The notes under the pieces were generated by a model. It was not told where the DNA came from. It did no database searches and saw nothing but the letters and a program-made list of their open reading frames with translations. From IMG/VR virus record IMGVR_UViG_3300006929_000156, positions 1-21,401 of that record: a DNA stretch of 21,401 nucleotides. The stretch is one strand, 5' to 3'. Positions 1 to 7,142 of the stretch are shown piece after piece. The position numbers and the translations under genes are program-made. Each line of letters begins with the position of its first letter. Position 1 is the first letter of the stretch. This DNA is from a virus.

Positions 1-1185
1 CATAGATGCCATAACTAAATTATCATATTCTAGGTCAAACTGCATTGCATTTGCAACCTGTTCACCTATGTCATTGACTTCAATCATAACAAATGCTTGA
101 TTGTATACCCTCGCCATTTCATATATCTTTTGGGGAAAGAGTAGAGGTTTAATCTCATTATCTCTATACTTTGCGACTATACGATAGGGCAATTCTGTTA
201 TATCCACTACAATAAACGCTGAATAGTCGTTTGATGTGCCTCTAGATACATCAGCAGTTAACATATATGTGTGACCTTCTTCTGGTCTTGCGTGTATATC
301 TAATCCAGCATTCGACTGTATGGGTTGTCGATATGTAAGGGTTTTAAGTTTTGCAGGCGTGATAAGTGTGTCGATAGAACCCAAGAACTCACATTCAAAC
401 TCTGTGTTGAACTGTGATTCAGAAGTATTTTTGATTGTTTGTGATTTCCATTTCTCATCACGGCCAGGAACTTCGCTCCAATGTACCTCAATTGGGATAT
501 ACTCATTTCTCTCCTCTTCTGCATCTACCCATAGTTTATAGAACATGTTCATACCATGTGGGGTAGAAACAATCATTACTTTGGTGGTTTTACCAGAACT
601 TATTGTAGGATAAACTGAACTAAAGAATTGTTCTGCCACATTGCTTGGAACGTAGGCGAACTCATCCAGAAAAATGATGTTGTATGAACCGCCACGAACA
701 GCACTAGCAGAAGTAGACGAAGCCAAGATTTTCGATCCATTTTCGAGCTCAAGACTTCCTTTATTCCATGACATAACCCCTTGTTGGAGCCATTTCGGTA
801 AGTGTTCATATGCAAGTTGTAATCTCCCTAATAAATCCCTAGCAGTTGCTGCCTTATTCGCAAGAATAGCAACATTTACTGTAGGGTTAAATAAAACATA
901 ATGTAATAGATATGCAATAATTGTCGTAGATTTGCCTGATTGTCTAGGAAGTTTACATATCGTAAAACGATTATTATGAAATGTTCCTACCATTTCCTTT
1001 TGGAAATCATACAATTCAAACGGTACAAGACCTTCATCCAACGATACAATCTTAATGTAGTGTTGAATAAAATATATAGGGTCTTTCATACATTTGGCAT
1101 ATTCCTCAAGCTCTTCCTTTGTCCATTCTTGTTGAACATTGGCTTTCTTTAGATTAGGATTGCCTAGGTATACTGAATCATTCAT
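1..1185 (-). CDS. 17: Terminase large subunit gp17 (3' end beyond window)
   Basis: Motor ATPase and nuclease that packages DNA into the prohead in T4-like phages. It was read directly from the minus strand: 395 residues from ATG at 1185 to the left edge with no stop. T4 gp17 is about 610 aa, so roughly a third is outside. Visible motifs are a Walker A LPRQSGKST (residues 79-87), a Walker B IIFLDEF (170-176, Asp174/Glu175), a coupling motif VSTPHG (206-211), and the start of the RNase H-like nuclease domain with an acidic residue in ADVSRG (Asp312) and a second in IEVND (Glu369). The start lies just downstream of the cupin stop; the AAGG upstream is only 2 nt from the ATG. In T4, gene 17 follows gene 16 directly, whereas here two unrelated genes separate them. 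The assignment is firm. Confidence 0.95.
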   Translation of the reverse strand, partial: MNDSVYLGNPNLKKANVQQEWTKEELEEYAKCMKDPIYFIQHYIKIVSLDEGLVPFELYDFQKEMVGTFHNNRFTICKLPRQSGKSTTIIAYLLHYVLFNPTVNVAILANKAATARDLLGRLQLAYEHLPKWLQQGVMSWNKGSLELENGSKILASSTSASAVRGGSYNIIFLDEFAYVPSNVAEQFFSSVYPTISSGKTTKVMIVSTPHGMNMFYKLWVDAEEERNEYIPIEVHWSEVPGRDEKWKSQTIKNTSESQFNTEFECEFLGSIDTLITPAKLKTLTYRQPIQSNAGLDIHARPEEGHTYMLTADVSRGTSNDYSAFIVVDITELPYRIVAKYRDNEIKPLLFPQKIYEMARVYNQAFVMIEVNDIGEQVANAMQFDLEYDNLVMASM

Positions 1186-1189
1186 AACC

Positions 1190-1798
1190 TTATTTATTAG
1201 TTAAGTGTGTTCCATTAAACATAGGATGATTATATTCTGATGCCGAAGAACTGAATATATGCAATGGACTACATAACAAATAACTTTCATTTGTAACAAA
1301 ATGATGGGTAACCATCTTATCTAGTATTAATGTGTCTCCGCCATTCAACGGGTATTCTTCGTATCCGTTTACGACACAAAGGGCTTCTCCCTCCAAAATA
1401 TGAACCACTCTTGCAGTCGAATGTATGTGTTCTTCCTGTTCTGAACTATGTTTGGGCATATACAAAATTTGCATTGTAGGGTCACCCAATCGAATAGGAG
1501 GAACAAGAGATTCCGTAGAACACCCATTAATATAAGGAAGGTTTGTATTAAGTATTTCTACTTTTCTATTTGGTGGTGAGTACCCCCTTATAACAGTACA
1601 ACAATGCTTACTATGAATATCTCCTTTTCCTCTAATAGTCATAGCATACTTTTGGTCTTCTGTATAATACCATGCACTGTCACCAGAATTTATATGGATG
1701 GTATGATCTCCAACATAAACTACATAAGAATACAATTCATCTTTTCCCGATTGTATGAAACGGTTTTCTCCAACAGGTATAAGTTTTGTGTTATACAA
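1190..1798 (-). CDS. Cupin-fold protein, TTG start
   Basis: 202 aa. The C-terminal half has a single cupin barrel. Motif 1 is around HIH (residues 124-126), followed by a glycine in ILEGEA. Motif 2 is around GGDTLILDKMVTHHFVTN, with His165/166 and Asn170. The glutamate normally found 3-4 residues after HxH is replaced by Arg130, so the metal site may be altered. The first ~110 residues are not recognised. The start is TTG: it overlaps the end of the upstream gene by 8 nt, and GAGGAG lies 7 nt before it; the first internal Met is only at residue 53. Cupins range from sugar isomerases to dioxygenases to plain binding proteins, so no reaction is assigned. Its tight coupling to the ATP-pyrophosphatase gene suggests the two act together. 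Both interrupt the usual gp16-gp17 order. Confidence 0.75.
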   Translation of the reverse strand: MYNTKLIPVGENRFIQSGKDELYSYVVYVGDHTIHINSGDSAWYYTEDQKYAMTIRGKGDIHSKHCCTVIRGYSPPNRKVEILNTNLPYINGCSTESLVPPIRLGDPTMQILYMPKHSSEQEEHIHSTARVVHILEGEALCVVNGYEEYPLNGGDTLILDKMVTHHFVTNESYLLCSPLHIFSSSASEYNHPMFNGTHLTNK

Positions 1799-2876
1799 TT
1801 CTCAACTCCTCTACGACTTCATTTGGAATTTTATCTGAATTTTTATATTTCCAAAATCTTCCATCGTCTAATAGTAAAAATATTTTATCTTTATGGTGTG
1901 TATAACCTGTTTCAGTGCTAACACCCCAACGGGCTTCTCTTAAATCATCATTCATGAGTTTTTGTAAAGAGGCCTCTTTTAATTTACTTCTTTGATATTC
2001 TATATCACCAGTAACAGTCTTAATAAAATCTTTTGCTGGTTGTTTATATGTCATCCAAGTATTTTTATGTTTTATTGAATGATTTGCCAAAGACCATTTT
2101 TGAAAGTCTTGTGTATTAAAAAAACTATAGTTCTTATGTAGGTTTATATTCTTATAAAATAATACAAATATCCTTCTATTCACATACTCCCACTTAATAG
2201 AAAAATTAATCCACCACAACAAATCAAAAACATTTTCAAGCTTTATAGGACAACGATCAATATGTTTTTCTATTACTTCATACATTTTTAATCGAATATT
2301 TTCATCTGGTTGTTTATTAATTTTATTAGAAGGCCAAAGTATATCCCAATTCAAAACACTATCCCAAGTCTCATTTAATTCATCTGCATGTTTTTCTAAA
2401 ACATCACTACCGAAAACTTGGTCACCACATTCTCCTGTAACAAATACATGGTCAGGGTCTAATGCCGATAAATCAAAAAAATTATTTGATGGTATAGGAG
2501 ATGAAAACATTTTTATGTCTTCATATAAATTAGGAAACTCATCAATTGATTCTTGTGTGTATCTTATATGTAATGTATCTGTGATAGCCATCGTATCCCT
2601 TAGAGTAAGAAACGCAACAGTGCTATCAATACCGCCTGACCAAAATAGTGTTATGGGTTTACCAATATTCCACAATTGTTCTGCTCGAGTATAACAACAA
2701 TATTCCCATGACTGTGCATCAGAAAAATCTGTAGGTATAGGTGCGAAATTTTTATGAAATTTGTTTAGATGATTAGTTCGGTCTATCGGCACAGGACAAT
2801 TGACCATTTTGCCTAAATATGTTAACTGTTCTTCACGCCAAACTTCTCCAAAATTACCTTTGAATAATATAGACAC
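1791..2876 (-). CDS. Asparagine-synthetase-type ATP pyrophosphatase (synthetase domain only)
   Basis: 361 aa. The PP-loop SGGIDST (residues 80-86) binds ATP pyrophosphate in the adenine nucleotide alpha hydrolase superfamily. TGECGDQVFGS (147-157) matches the GEGGDELFGG region of the AsnB synthetase domain, which separates this from QueC- or TilS-like members. The N-terminal glutaminase domain of AsnB and its catalytic Cys2 are absent, and residues 1-75 have no clear match. The enzyme would therefore use free ammonia or another nucleophile to amidate or condense an adenylated carboxylate; its substrate is unknown. The start is GTG at 2876 with GGAG 7 nt upstream; the nearby ATG at the SD is in another frame and closes after 11 codons. 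It lies between gp16 and the cupin in the packaging operon and overlaps the cupin gene by 8 nt. Confidence 0.8.
   Translation of the reverse strand: MSILFKGNFGEVWREEQLTYLGKMVNCPVPIDRTNHLNKFHKNFAPIPTDFSDAQSWEYCCYTRAEQLWNIGKPITLFWSGGIDSTVAFLTLRDTMAITDTLHIRYTQESIDEFPNLYEDIKMFSSPIPSNNFFDLSALDPDHVFVTGECGDQVFGSDVLEKHADELNETWDSVLNWDILWPSNKINKQPDENIRLKMYEVIEKHIDRCPIKLENVFDLLWWINFSIKWEYVNRRIFVLFYKNINLHKNYSFFNTQDFQKWSLANHSIKHKNTWMTYKQPAKDFIKTVTGDIEYQRSKLKEASLQKLMNDDLREARWGVSTETGYTHHKDKIFLLLDDGRFWKYKNSDKIPNEVVEELRIV
1806..1811 (-). promoter_or_regulatory. Shine-Dalgarno GAGGAG for the TTG-started cupin gene
   Basis: GAGGAG on the minus strand is followed by 7 nt and then TTG at 1798. It lies inside the last codons of the upstream gene (Glu-Glu of VEELRIV). 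The ideal spacing supports the non-ATG start. Confidence 0.65.
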
Positions 2877-2883
2877 TTATCAA

Positions 2884-2887
2884 CTCC
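2884..2887 (-). promoter_or_regulatory. Shine-Dalgarno GGAG deciding the GTG start of the ATP-pyrophosphatase gene
   Basis: GGAG lies 7 nt before GTG at 2876, in the short gap after the gp16 stop. An ATG overlaps it but opens only an 11-codon frame, so GTG is the supported start. Confidence 0.6.
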
Positions 2888-2893
2888 ATTATA

Positions 2894-3376
2894 TTACTTT
2901 TGTTTTAACATTTTCTGCAATTCAGCAGTACTCCCAACAAATAAAGCATTTGTAACACTCTTAGGTGCATCATCAGGCAACTCTTTTAACTTTTTCATAT
3001 TAGTTTGTAGTTGTCCTAATTTTTCCGTAACTTCCGAAACTTGTTTAATAAGGTTTCCCGCCACTTCGTAAGCCCTAGGATGTTCCGACTCTTTAGCGAG
3101 TTCAAGAATTCCTTCAATAGCATCATTTCCTCTTTCGACCAAGTTGTAGAAGTTTTGTCTTTGGTAGTCATAATCGTTATCAATATCCTTTTCATGACTT
3201 TGTTGTGTTCTCTTTATTACAGCAGTTTTTTCTTTTGATAATTCTGGATGGAAATCTTCATATCCAGCACCAGTTGCCATATGAAAACGAGGATTACTTT
3301 CTTCAACAACTTCAAAACCACCTTCTGAGTTATGTCCAGAGGACACGCCCAATTCTTCATCAACTTTTTTTATCAC
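2894..3376 (-). CDS. 16: Terminase small subunit gp16
   Basis: 160 aa, close to T4 gp16 (164 aa). In T4-like phages this subunit forms a ring that recognises DNA and regulates the gp17 motor. Recognisable segments in T4 order are DYDYQRQNFYNLVERGN (residues 68-84), a helical region with SEHPRAYEVAGNLIKQV (97-113; compare T4 DSPRHMEVFATLM), the coiled-coil-like stretch 114-132, and the C-terminal NALFVGSTAELQKML (143-157; compare T4 NATVFMGSPTELM). The start is GTG at 3376, overlapping the gp15 stop as GTGA, which suggests translational coupling. The first 60 residues are poorly conserved, as is usual for this protein. Confidence 0.9.
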   Translation of the reverse strand: MIKKVDEELGVSSGHNSEGGFEVVEESNPRFHMATGAGYEDFHPELSKEKTAVIKRTQQSHEKDIDNDYDYQRQNFYNLVERGNDAIEGILELAKESEHPRAYEVAGNLIKQVSEVTEKLGQLQTNMKKLKELPDDAPKSVTNALFVGSTAELQKMLKQK

Positions 3377-4173
3377 TTATCAGTCCCACTTTCTGAATCA
3401 TAACTTTTTGCATCCTCAAAGAATGAACTAACTTCATTAAATCCAAAGTTATCATCTGCATCAGCAGTAGCAGGATCAGGTGTAACCTTATATCGTTGTT
3501 CTCTCTTAGGTGACTTGTCAGGTAAATCTGTATATTGGTCAACCTGTACAGTTTTAATAATTGAACTAGAAGTAACAGGCCCATATAGATAGAATTTTGT
3601 AGTAAACGATAGGGTATAGATAATAGCCCTACGAGTTTGAAAATCTGCTTGATAGTCATCCTCATAAGAAATACTATTCAGTACAATAGGAACATCTTTC
3701 TTTATTCCCATATCTGTCATATCATTAATTGTAATAGTATAATCGGGTTGGAAATAGGGTAAAATTTGTTCAACAACTTGAAGAGCATCTTCAGATTGTT
3801 TTGCCATAATATACAAAGTAAACTCTAGGTTATAAGGAACAGGCATGTACTGTGTATCTAATTGGTCATTCTTATCGCCCTTAACCTTTTTAAATTTTTG
3901 TACACGGTTTAGTTTACGAGTTGGGTCATATGTAAGATTATTAATCTCAAACCCTATGCGTGGCAAAGTAACCGCAACAGATTTTGTAAGGTCTGCATCG
4001 TCATCAAGCCGAGTTAAATACTTATCTCTCGGCCCGTAAGCAAGTGGAACTTTCATTGTTTGAATAATGTTTCCACTATTATCTTTACGAACTAATTGTA
4101 TATTGTTGAACATTGTTCCAAATGCAACAACTACTTTTCGTATTGTTTCGTGATAAAATTGTTGTCCTAGCAT
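3373..4173 (-). CDS. 15: Tail sheath stabiliser/completion protein gp15
   Basis: 266 aa against 272 aa for T4 gp15, which caps the tail tube and sheath and joins tail to neck. The alignment by eye is clear: the N-terminal YHETIRKVVVAFGTMFNNIQ (residues 7-26) corresponds to YNSSFRRYATLMGDLFSNIQ in T4, LPRIGFEI (70-77) to LPRINLHL, and the block VVEQILPYFQPDYTITIND (133-151) is nearly identical to the T4 sequence. The C-terminal 50 residues are acidic and low in conservation. Its ATG shares one base with the gp14 stop (TAATG), with GGAGG a few bases upstream. This is a structural virion protein expressed late. Confidence 0.93.
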   Translation of the reverse strand: MLGQQFYHETIRKVVVAFGTMFNNIQLVRKDNSGNIIQTMKVPLAYGPRDKYLTRLDDDADLTKSVAVTLPRIGFEINNLTYDPTRKLNRVQKFKKVKGDKNDQLDTQYMPVPYNLEFTLYIMAKQSEDALQVVEQILPYFQPDYTITINDMTDMGIKKDVPIVLNSISYEDDYQADFQTRRAIIYTLSFTTKFYLYGPVTSSSIIKTVQVDQYTDLPDKSPKREQRYKVTPDPATADADDNFGFNEVSSFFEDAKSYDSESGTDK

Positions 4174-5168
4174 TATGTGCCTCCAGCATCACCAAATGGA
4201 TTTTTTTCAGTGAAGTCTAATATAGTATCATCGGCGGCATCAAAAATCTCGTTCTGAGCAGTTTTGTCAACCGTTCCATCTCCAACTGCATACTCCTCAT
4301 GTAATAGGAATGAATGTCCGTCTTCAAGAAGGATATTCGTACCAACACTACTCGAATCATTTTCACCAATGACGTTATCGCCATCTGTTTCTTCAAGTAG
4401 AAGTCCTTGATCCCCATTACTACTTATACCGATTTCAAGTCGGATATTTTCATTTACTGCAGCAGACTGTTCAAGTGTCATCTGATAAGCCATAGCACTA
4501 ATTGAATGGTCATCTTCGATAGCATCTATCGCAGCAATATCAGTGTCAATAACTTCTGAACTGTAATCGAATAGTCTGCAATTCATTTTGTATACAGGAT
4601 TATTATCCAACTGGTGGAATGGGTCATCGTGGTCTACAAAATTAACTTGGAATACTTTACTTAATGTTGGATGATATATTAAATCCCCTTCTTGCGGCCT
4701 ATCGGAATCTGTAGGTGAACTTTCTGCAATCATATATCCACTTTCAAATGAAGACGATATATCTACAACATCGCTGTCCAACGTACCAGACTCTAATAAA
4801 ATAGAACCAGATAGGGTATCTGTACCACTCTCTATAGTAAACTGTTTTGTTAAATCTTGAAATCTATTTTTACTTACAACAAAGGTTATCTCACTAAGGT
4901 TTTGTAAACCGAATTGAGACATAAGCTCTCTTTGTCCTTGATAACCACCTTCTGCATCTTCTACATACATTTCTATTTTTGCTTGAGTAGTAAATTTGGA
5001 AAGTTGGTCTTCTCCAAAAATATCATCTTTTGCAGTAACAGTACGGTCAAGATAATAAACATCATGACCATATATTTGAATTGCCTCTGCAATTAAATCT
5101 GCATAAAGGTTCTTTTCTGTAGTGAGAGCAGCTGACCCACTTGTATGAAATGCACTATTTACAGCCAT
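4173..5168 (-). CDS. 14: Neck protein gp14
   Basis: 331 aa, longer than T4 gp14 (256 aa). With gp13 it forms the neck that seals the packaged head and accepts the tail. Matches to T4 gp14 include ADLIAEAIQIYGHDVYYLDR (residues 23-42), IFGEDQLSKFT (50-60), EGGYQGQRELMSQFG (73-87) and QEGDLIYHPTLSKVFQVNFV (159-178) followed by DDPFHQL. There are extra segments relative to T4. One of about 45 residues lies at about 110-155 and contains GSILLESG. The C-terminal part holds two related leucine/glutamate-rich strings, LLLEETDG and NILLEDG. Such LLLE-type strings are, from memory, common in marine T4-like structural proteins. The start has AGGAT 3-4 nt upstream of the ATG. Confidence 0.92.
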   Translation of the reverse strand: MAVNSAFHTSGSAALTTEKNLYADLIAEAIQIYGHDVYYLDRTVTAKDDIFGEDQLSKFTTQAKIEMYVEDAEGGYQGQRELMSQFGLQNLSEITFVVSKNRFQDLTKQFTIESGTDTLSGSILLESGTLDSDVVDISSSFESGYMIAESSPTDSDRPQEGDLIYHPTLSKVFQVNFVDHDDPFHQLDNNPVYKMNCRLFDYSSEVIDTDIAAIDAIEDDHSISAMAYQMTLEQSAAVNENIRLEIGISSNGDQGLLLEETDGDNVIGENDSSSVGTNILLEDGHSFLLHEEYAVGDGTVDKTAQNEIFDAADDTILDFTEKNPFGDAGGT

Positions 5169-5169
5169 T

Positions 5170-5988
5170 TTATCCTACCATATGCATAGGTGGTAATTCA
5201 TATGCAAGTTGAATTTGTTCTTCTAATCGTTGTTTTTCTTCTATTGCCTGTGAATAAATGGTTTCTCCGTTCATGGTAACACCACCAAGCATTGCAACAC
5301 CATTAAACTTAGAGAGGTTAGCACCCCACTGTTCTTTAATAAGAGCAGTAGCATACCGTTTCAAGAACATATCATTGTAAATATCTGCATACGATGCTGG
5401 GTCTACTTTTCTCCAACATTCAATTACAATATAATCTTGGTCTGCTGTTACATCATTCTCCCAATCCATATCAAGATACAAACGGTTTTGATGTTGATTA
5501 AATCGTAATGCTGTTTCACCTACTAAGATGTGTTGTAGGAAATCTAGGTGTTTCATTGTTAAGTCGTAATGGATTACTGATGTAGAAGAAAAATCATATA
5601 AGTCGTTTAGACGTAATTGATATCGTACATCAAACATATTAGATGTTGAACTTTCATCGAATGGAAATACTTGTACTACAGCGAGAACAGAGTCGGGAAC
5701 TGGAATCCAGTTCTTTCCTTCTTTCCAATCAGCAGTAACAGAACTATCTACAGTGTCCGTTGCAGTAACAGTTGCATCTGAACGAGCTCTTGTAACATCA
5801 GCAGTGGTAATAAGATGTTTAAGATACATCCTCTCAATGCCGTCATAATGGTATTGTGCAAAATATTGTAGAGCTTCGTCTATACGGTCATCCGCTTGGT
5901 CATCTGATACATTAATATCAATAACTCCATAACCCAAAGCACGTAGACAATAATTTTTAAATGTTGCTTTTGTTGTTGGGGTTGCCAT
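5170..5988 (-). CDS. 13: Neck protein gp13
   Basis: 272 aa (T4 gp13: 309 aa). The N-terminal pattern is typical of marine T4-like gp13: YCLRALGYGVIDINVSDDQ (residues 13-31), then DDRIDEALQYFAQYHYDG (33-50) and IERMYLKH (51-58). It forms the head-proximal neck with gp14. This is the first gene of the packaging/neck operon: a T4 late-promoter octamer lies about 20 nt upstream and AAAGGAT lies 7 nt before the ATG. Gene order 13-14-15-16 follows T4 exactly. Confidence 0.92.
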   Translation of the reverse strand: MATPTTKATFKNYCLRALGYGVIDINVSDDQADDRIDEALQYFAQYHYDGIERMYLKHLITTADVTRARSDATVTATDTVDSSVTADWKEGKNWIPVPDSVLAVVQVFPFDESSTSNMFDVRYQLRLNDLYDFSSTSVIHYDLTMKHLDFLQHILVGETALRFNQHQNRLYLDMDWENDVTADQDYIVIECWRKVDPASYADIYNDMFLKRYATALIKEQWGANLSKFNGVAMLGGVTMNGETIYSQAIEEKQRLEEQIQLAYELPPMHMVG

Positions 5989-6006
5989 GGCTTATCCTTT
6001 TTAAAT

Positions 6007-6014
6007 TATTTATA
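6007..6014 (-). promoter_or_regulatory. T4-type late promoter (TATAAATA) for the gp13 operon
   Basis: The minus strand reads TATAAATA, the exact T4 late -10 octamer recognised by gp55-programmed polymerase. It starts 26 nt and ends 18 nt upstream of the gp13 ATG, leaving a leader of about 10 nt that includes the AAAGGAT ribosome site. It overlaps the stop codon of the GNAT gene. By eye it is the only exact match on the minus strand in the window. No -35 element is expected for this class. Confidence 0.65.
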
Positions 6015-6516
6015 ATTTTAGAACAGAGAGACAATTAGGCCCAAACTCTACTTGTTCATCAAACCACTTATTACCTATTTGTTTTATACCCACCTTTTCG
6101 TAAGCAGGGACAGCATTTTCCCTAGGCATAGTCCATATATATTTACATTTTTCCCTTCTTGCTTGGTCTATTGTTCTTTCTAACAATATTGTTGATAGAC
6201 CTCTTCCCCTATATTTAGGGTCTACCCACAATCCTCTAGAACGATATATGTCATTATCTGTCCTAAAACCACTATTAACTGCTATAATCTCATTTCGTGC
6301 CTGAGCGCAATAGAATGTTGGTTCAAATTGCCATATCAAATCTTTCTTTTTTGTTAAAGAAACATTTCCCCACTCATACCAAGATGATGGATTCCAGTAT
6401 AAAGAACTTCTAGATTCTATCTTGCTCTTTCTACCAGGCCACAACTTATCATTCCAGACAGGATAAATTACGTCAAATGTGGGCGAATATATAACGCAAC
6501 TAAATTCTTTATACAT
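6010..6516 (-). CDS. GNAT-family N-acetyltransferase
   Basis: 168 aa. The acetyl-CoA binding motif A is visible as GLWVDPKYRGRGLSTILLER (residues 95-114), with the pyrophosphate loop RGRGLS at 103-108. It is followed by a helix, then a strand with a Tyr in the late catalytic region (AVPAYEKVGIKQIG, 135-148). The enzyme would transfer an acetyl group from acetyl-CoA to an amine on a small molecule, sugar or protein; the acceptor is not predictable. The gene is divergent from the plus-strand sulfotransferase gene with 17 nt between the start codons, so each promoter must lie largely inside the other gene. Its AAGG is only one base from the ATG, a weak site. Its stop codon overlaps the late promoter of gp13. 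Confidence 0.85.
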   Translation of the reverse strand: MYKEFSCVIYSPTFDVIYPVWNDKLWPGRKSKIESRSSLYWNPSSWYEWGNVSLTKKKDLIWQFEPTFYCAQARNEIIAVNSGFRTDNDIYRSRGLWVDPKYRGRGLSTILLERTIDQARREKCKYIWTMPRENAVPAYEKVGIKQIGNKWFDEQVEFGPNCLSVLKL

Positions 6517-6533
6517 ACCTTATATATATTAGT

Positions 6534-7142
6534 ATGAGAATTGGTATTGTGGCAACATCCAGAAGTGGGTCAACATTTTTTCGTAGATATCTTTGTAATG
6601 AATTCGGTTTACAGGACAGCAAATCTTGGTTAAAACATAATTTATATAAAGACATAGATACTACTGACTTCGCACAAAAACCACACCTATTAAAAATACT
6701 TCCACACTATGTATTAGAGCAATCTATTTATTCGGATATGCCTTGTATATGGTTATATAGAAAAGATATAGTAACTCAATTTCTAAGTCATGTTGCTCGT
6801 CTAAGAACAAAGGTTAATCATATTACAAATGAAAATGATAGGCCCCATTTAGCATCAAATTCCTTTGTAGCAAAATATGAAGAGTTTGAAAGATTCTCTT
6901 TGAAGATGCATGAGTTTTGGTCACTATATGAAAAATATGGGATGCCTAGTGAAGAAATGTTAATTGCATATGAGGATTTTTTAAGTAATCAACAAATAGT
7001 TTGTGAGGAATTAGACCATCACTACAAACTAAAACAAAGTGAAACAGTTACTATAAAAATAACGAAATCTCTAGGCATTAACTACAAAAGTGTATTTTAT
7101 AATTATGAGGAAATAAAGACATGGTTCAAAAACTCTGCTTAG
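6534..7142 (+). CDS. Sulfotransferase-like protein 1
   Basis: 202 aa. The N-terminal ATSRSGSTFFRRYL (residues 7-20) is the 5'-phosphosulfate loop of PAPS-dependent sulfotransferases. WLYRKDIVTQFLSH (73-86) fits the 3'-phosphate binding motif RxxxxxxxxS (Arg76, Ser85), in the style of the Stf0 family. It would move sulfate from PAPS to a hydroxyl or amine, probably on a carbohydrate; the acceptor is unknown. The C-terminal tail VFYNYEEIKTWF is shared with the next gene. The last codons carry GAGGA and the ATG of that gene (22-nt overlap). There is no convincing Shine-Dalgarno before its own ATG. It is the first gene of the only plus-strand island here. A GTPase or kinase reading of the P-loop is less likely because the RSGST form with the downstream R...S is sulfotransferase-like. 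Confidence 0.75.
   Translation: MRIGIVATSRSGSTFFRRYLCNEFGLQDSKSWLKHNLYKDIDTTDFAQKPHLLKILPHYVLEQSIYSDMPCIWLYRKDIVTQFLSHVARLRTKVNHITNENDRPHLASNSFVAKYEEFERFSLKMHEFWSLYEKYGMPSEEMLIAYEDFLSNQQIVCEELDHHYKLKQSETVTIKITKSLGINYKSVFYNYEEIKTWFKNSA

Noticed and set aside
300-1152. Small open frames on the plus strand and in other minus frames over the left end
   Set aside because: All lie within the continuous gp17 frame, which has the Walker motifs; they are shadows.
1191-1198. AATAAATA on the minus strand just before gp17, one mismatch to the late-promoter octamer
   Set aside because: It lies within the cupin's last codons and only about 5 nt from the gp17 ATG, too close for a normal leader; one mismatch is common at this base composition.
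1791-2876. QueC-type (7-deazaguanine) identity for the PP-loop protein
   Set aside because: The TGECGDQVFGS block is specific to asparagine-synthetase-like domains and no zinc-binding cysteine cluster is seen at the C-terminus.
4217-4417. 66-codon minus-strand frame inside gp14
   Set aside because: It has no ribosome site and lies wholly inside a well-supported structural gene in another frame.
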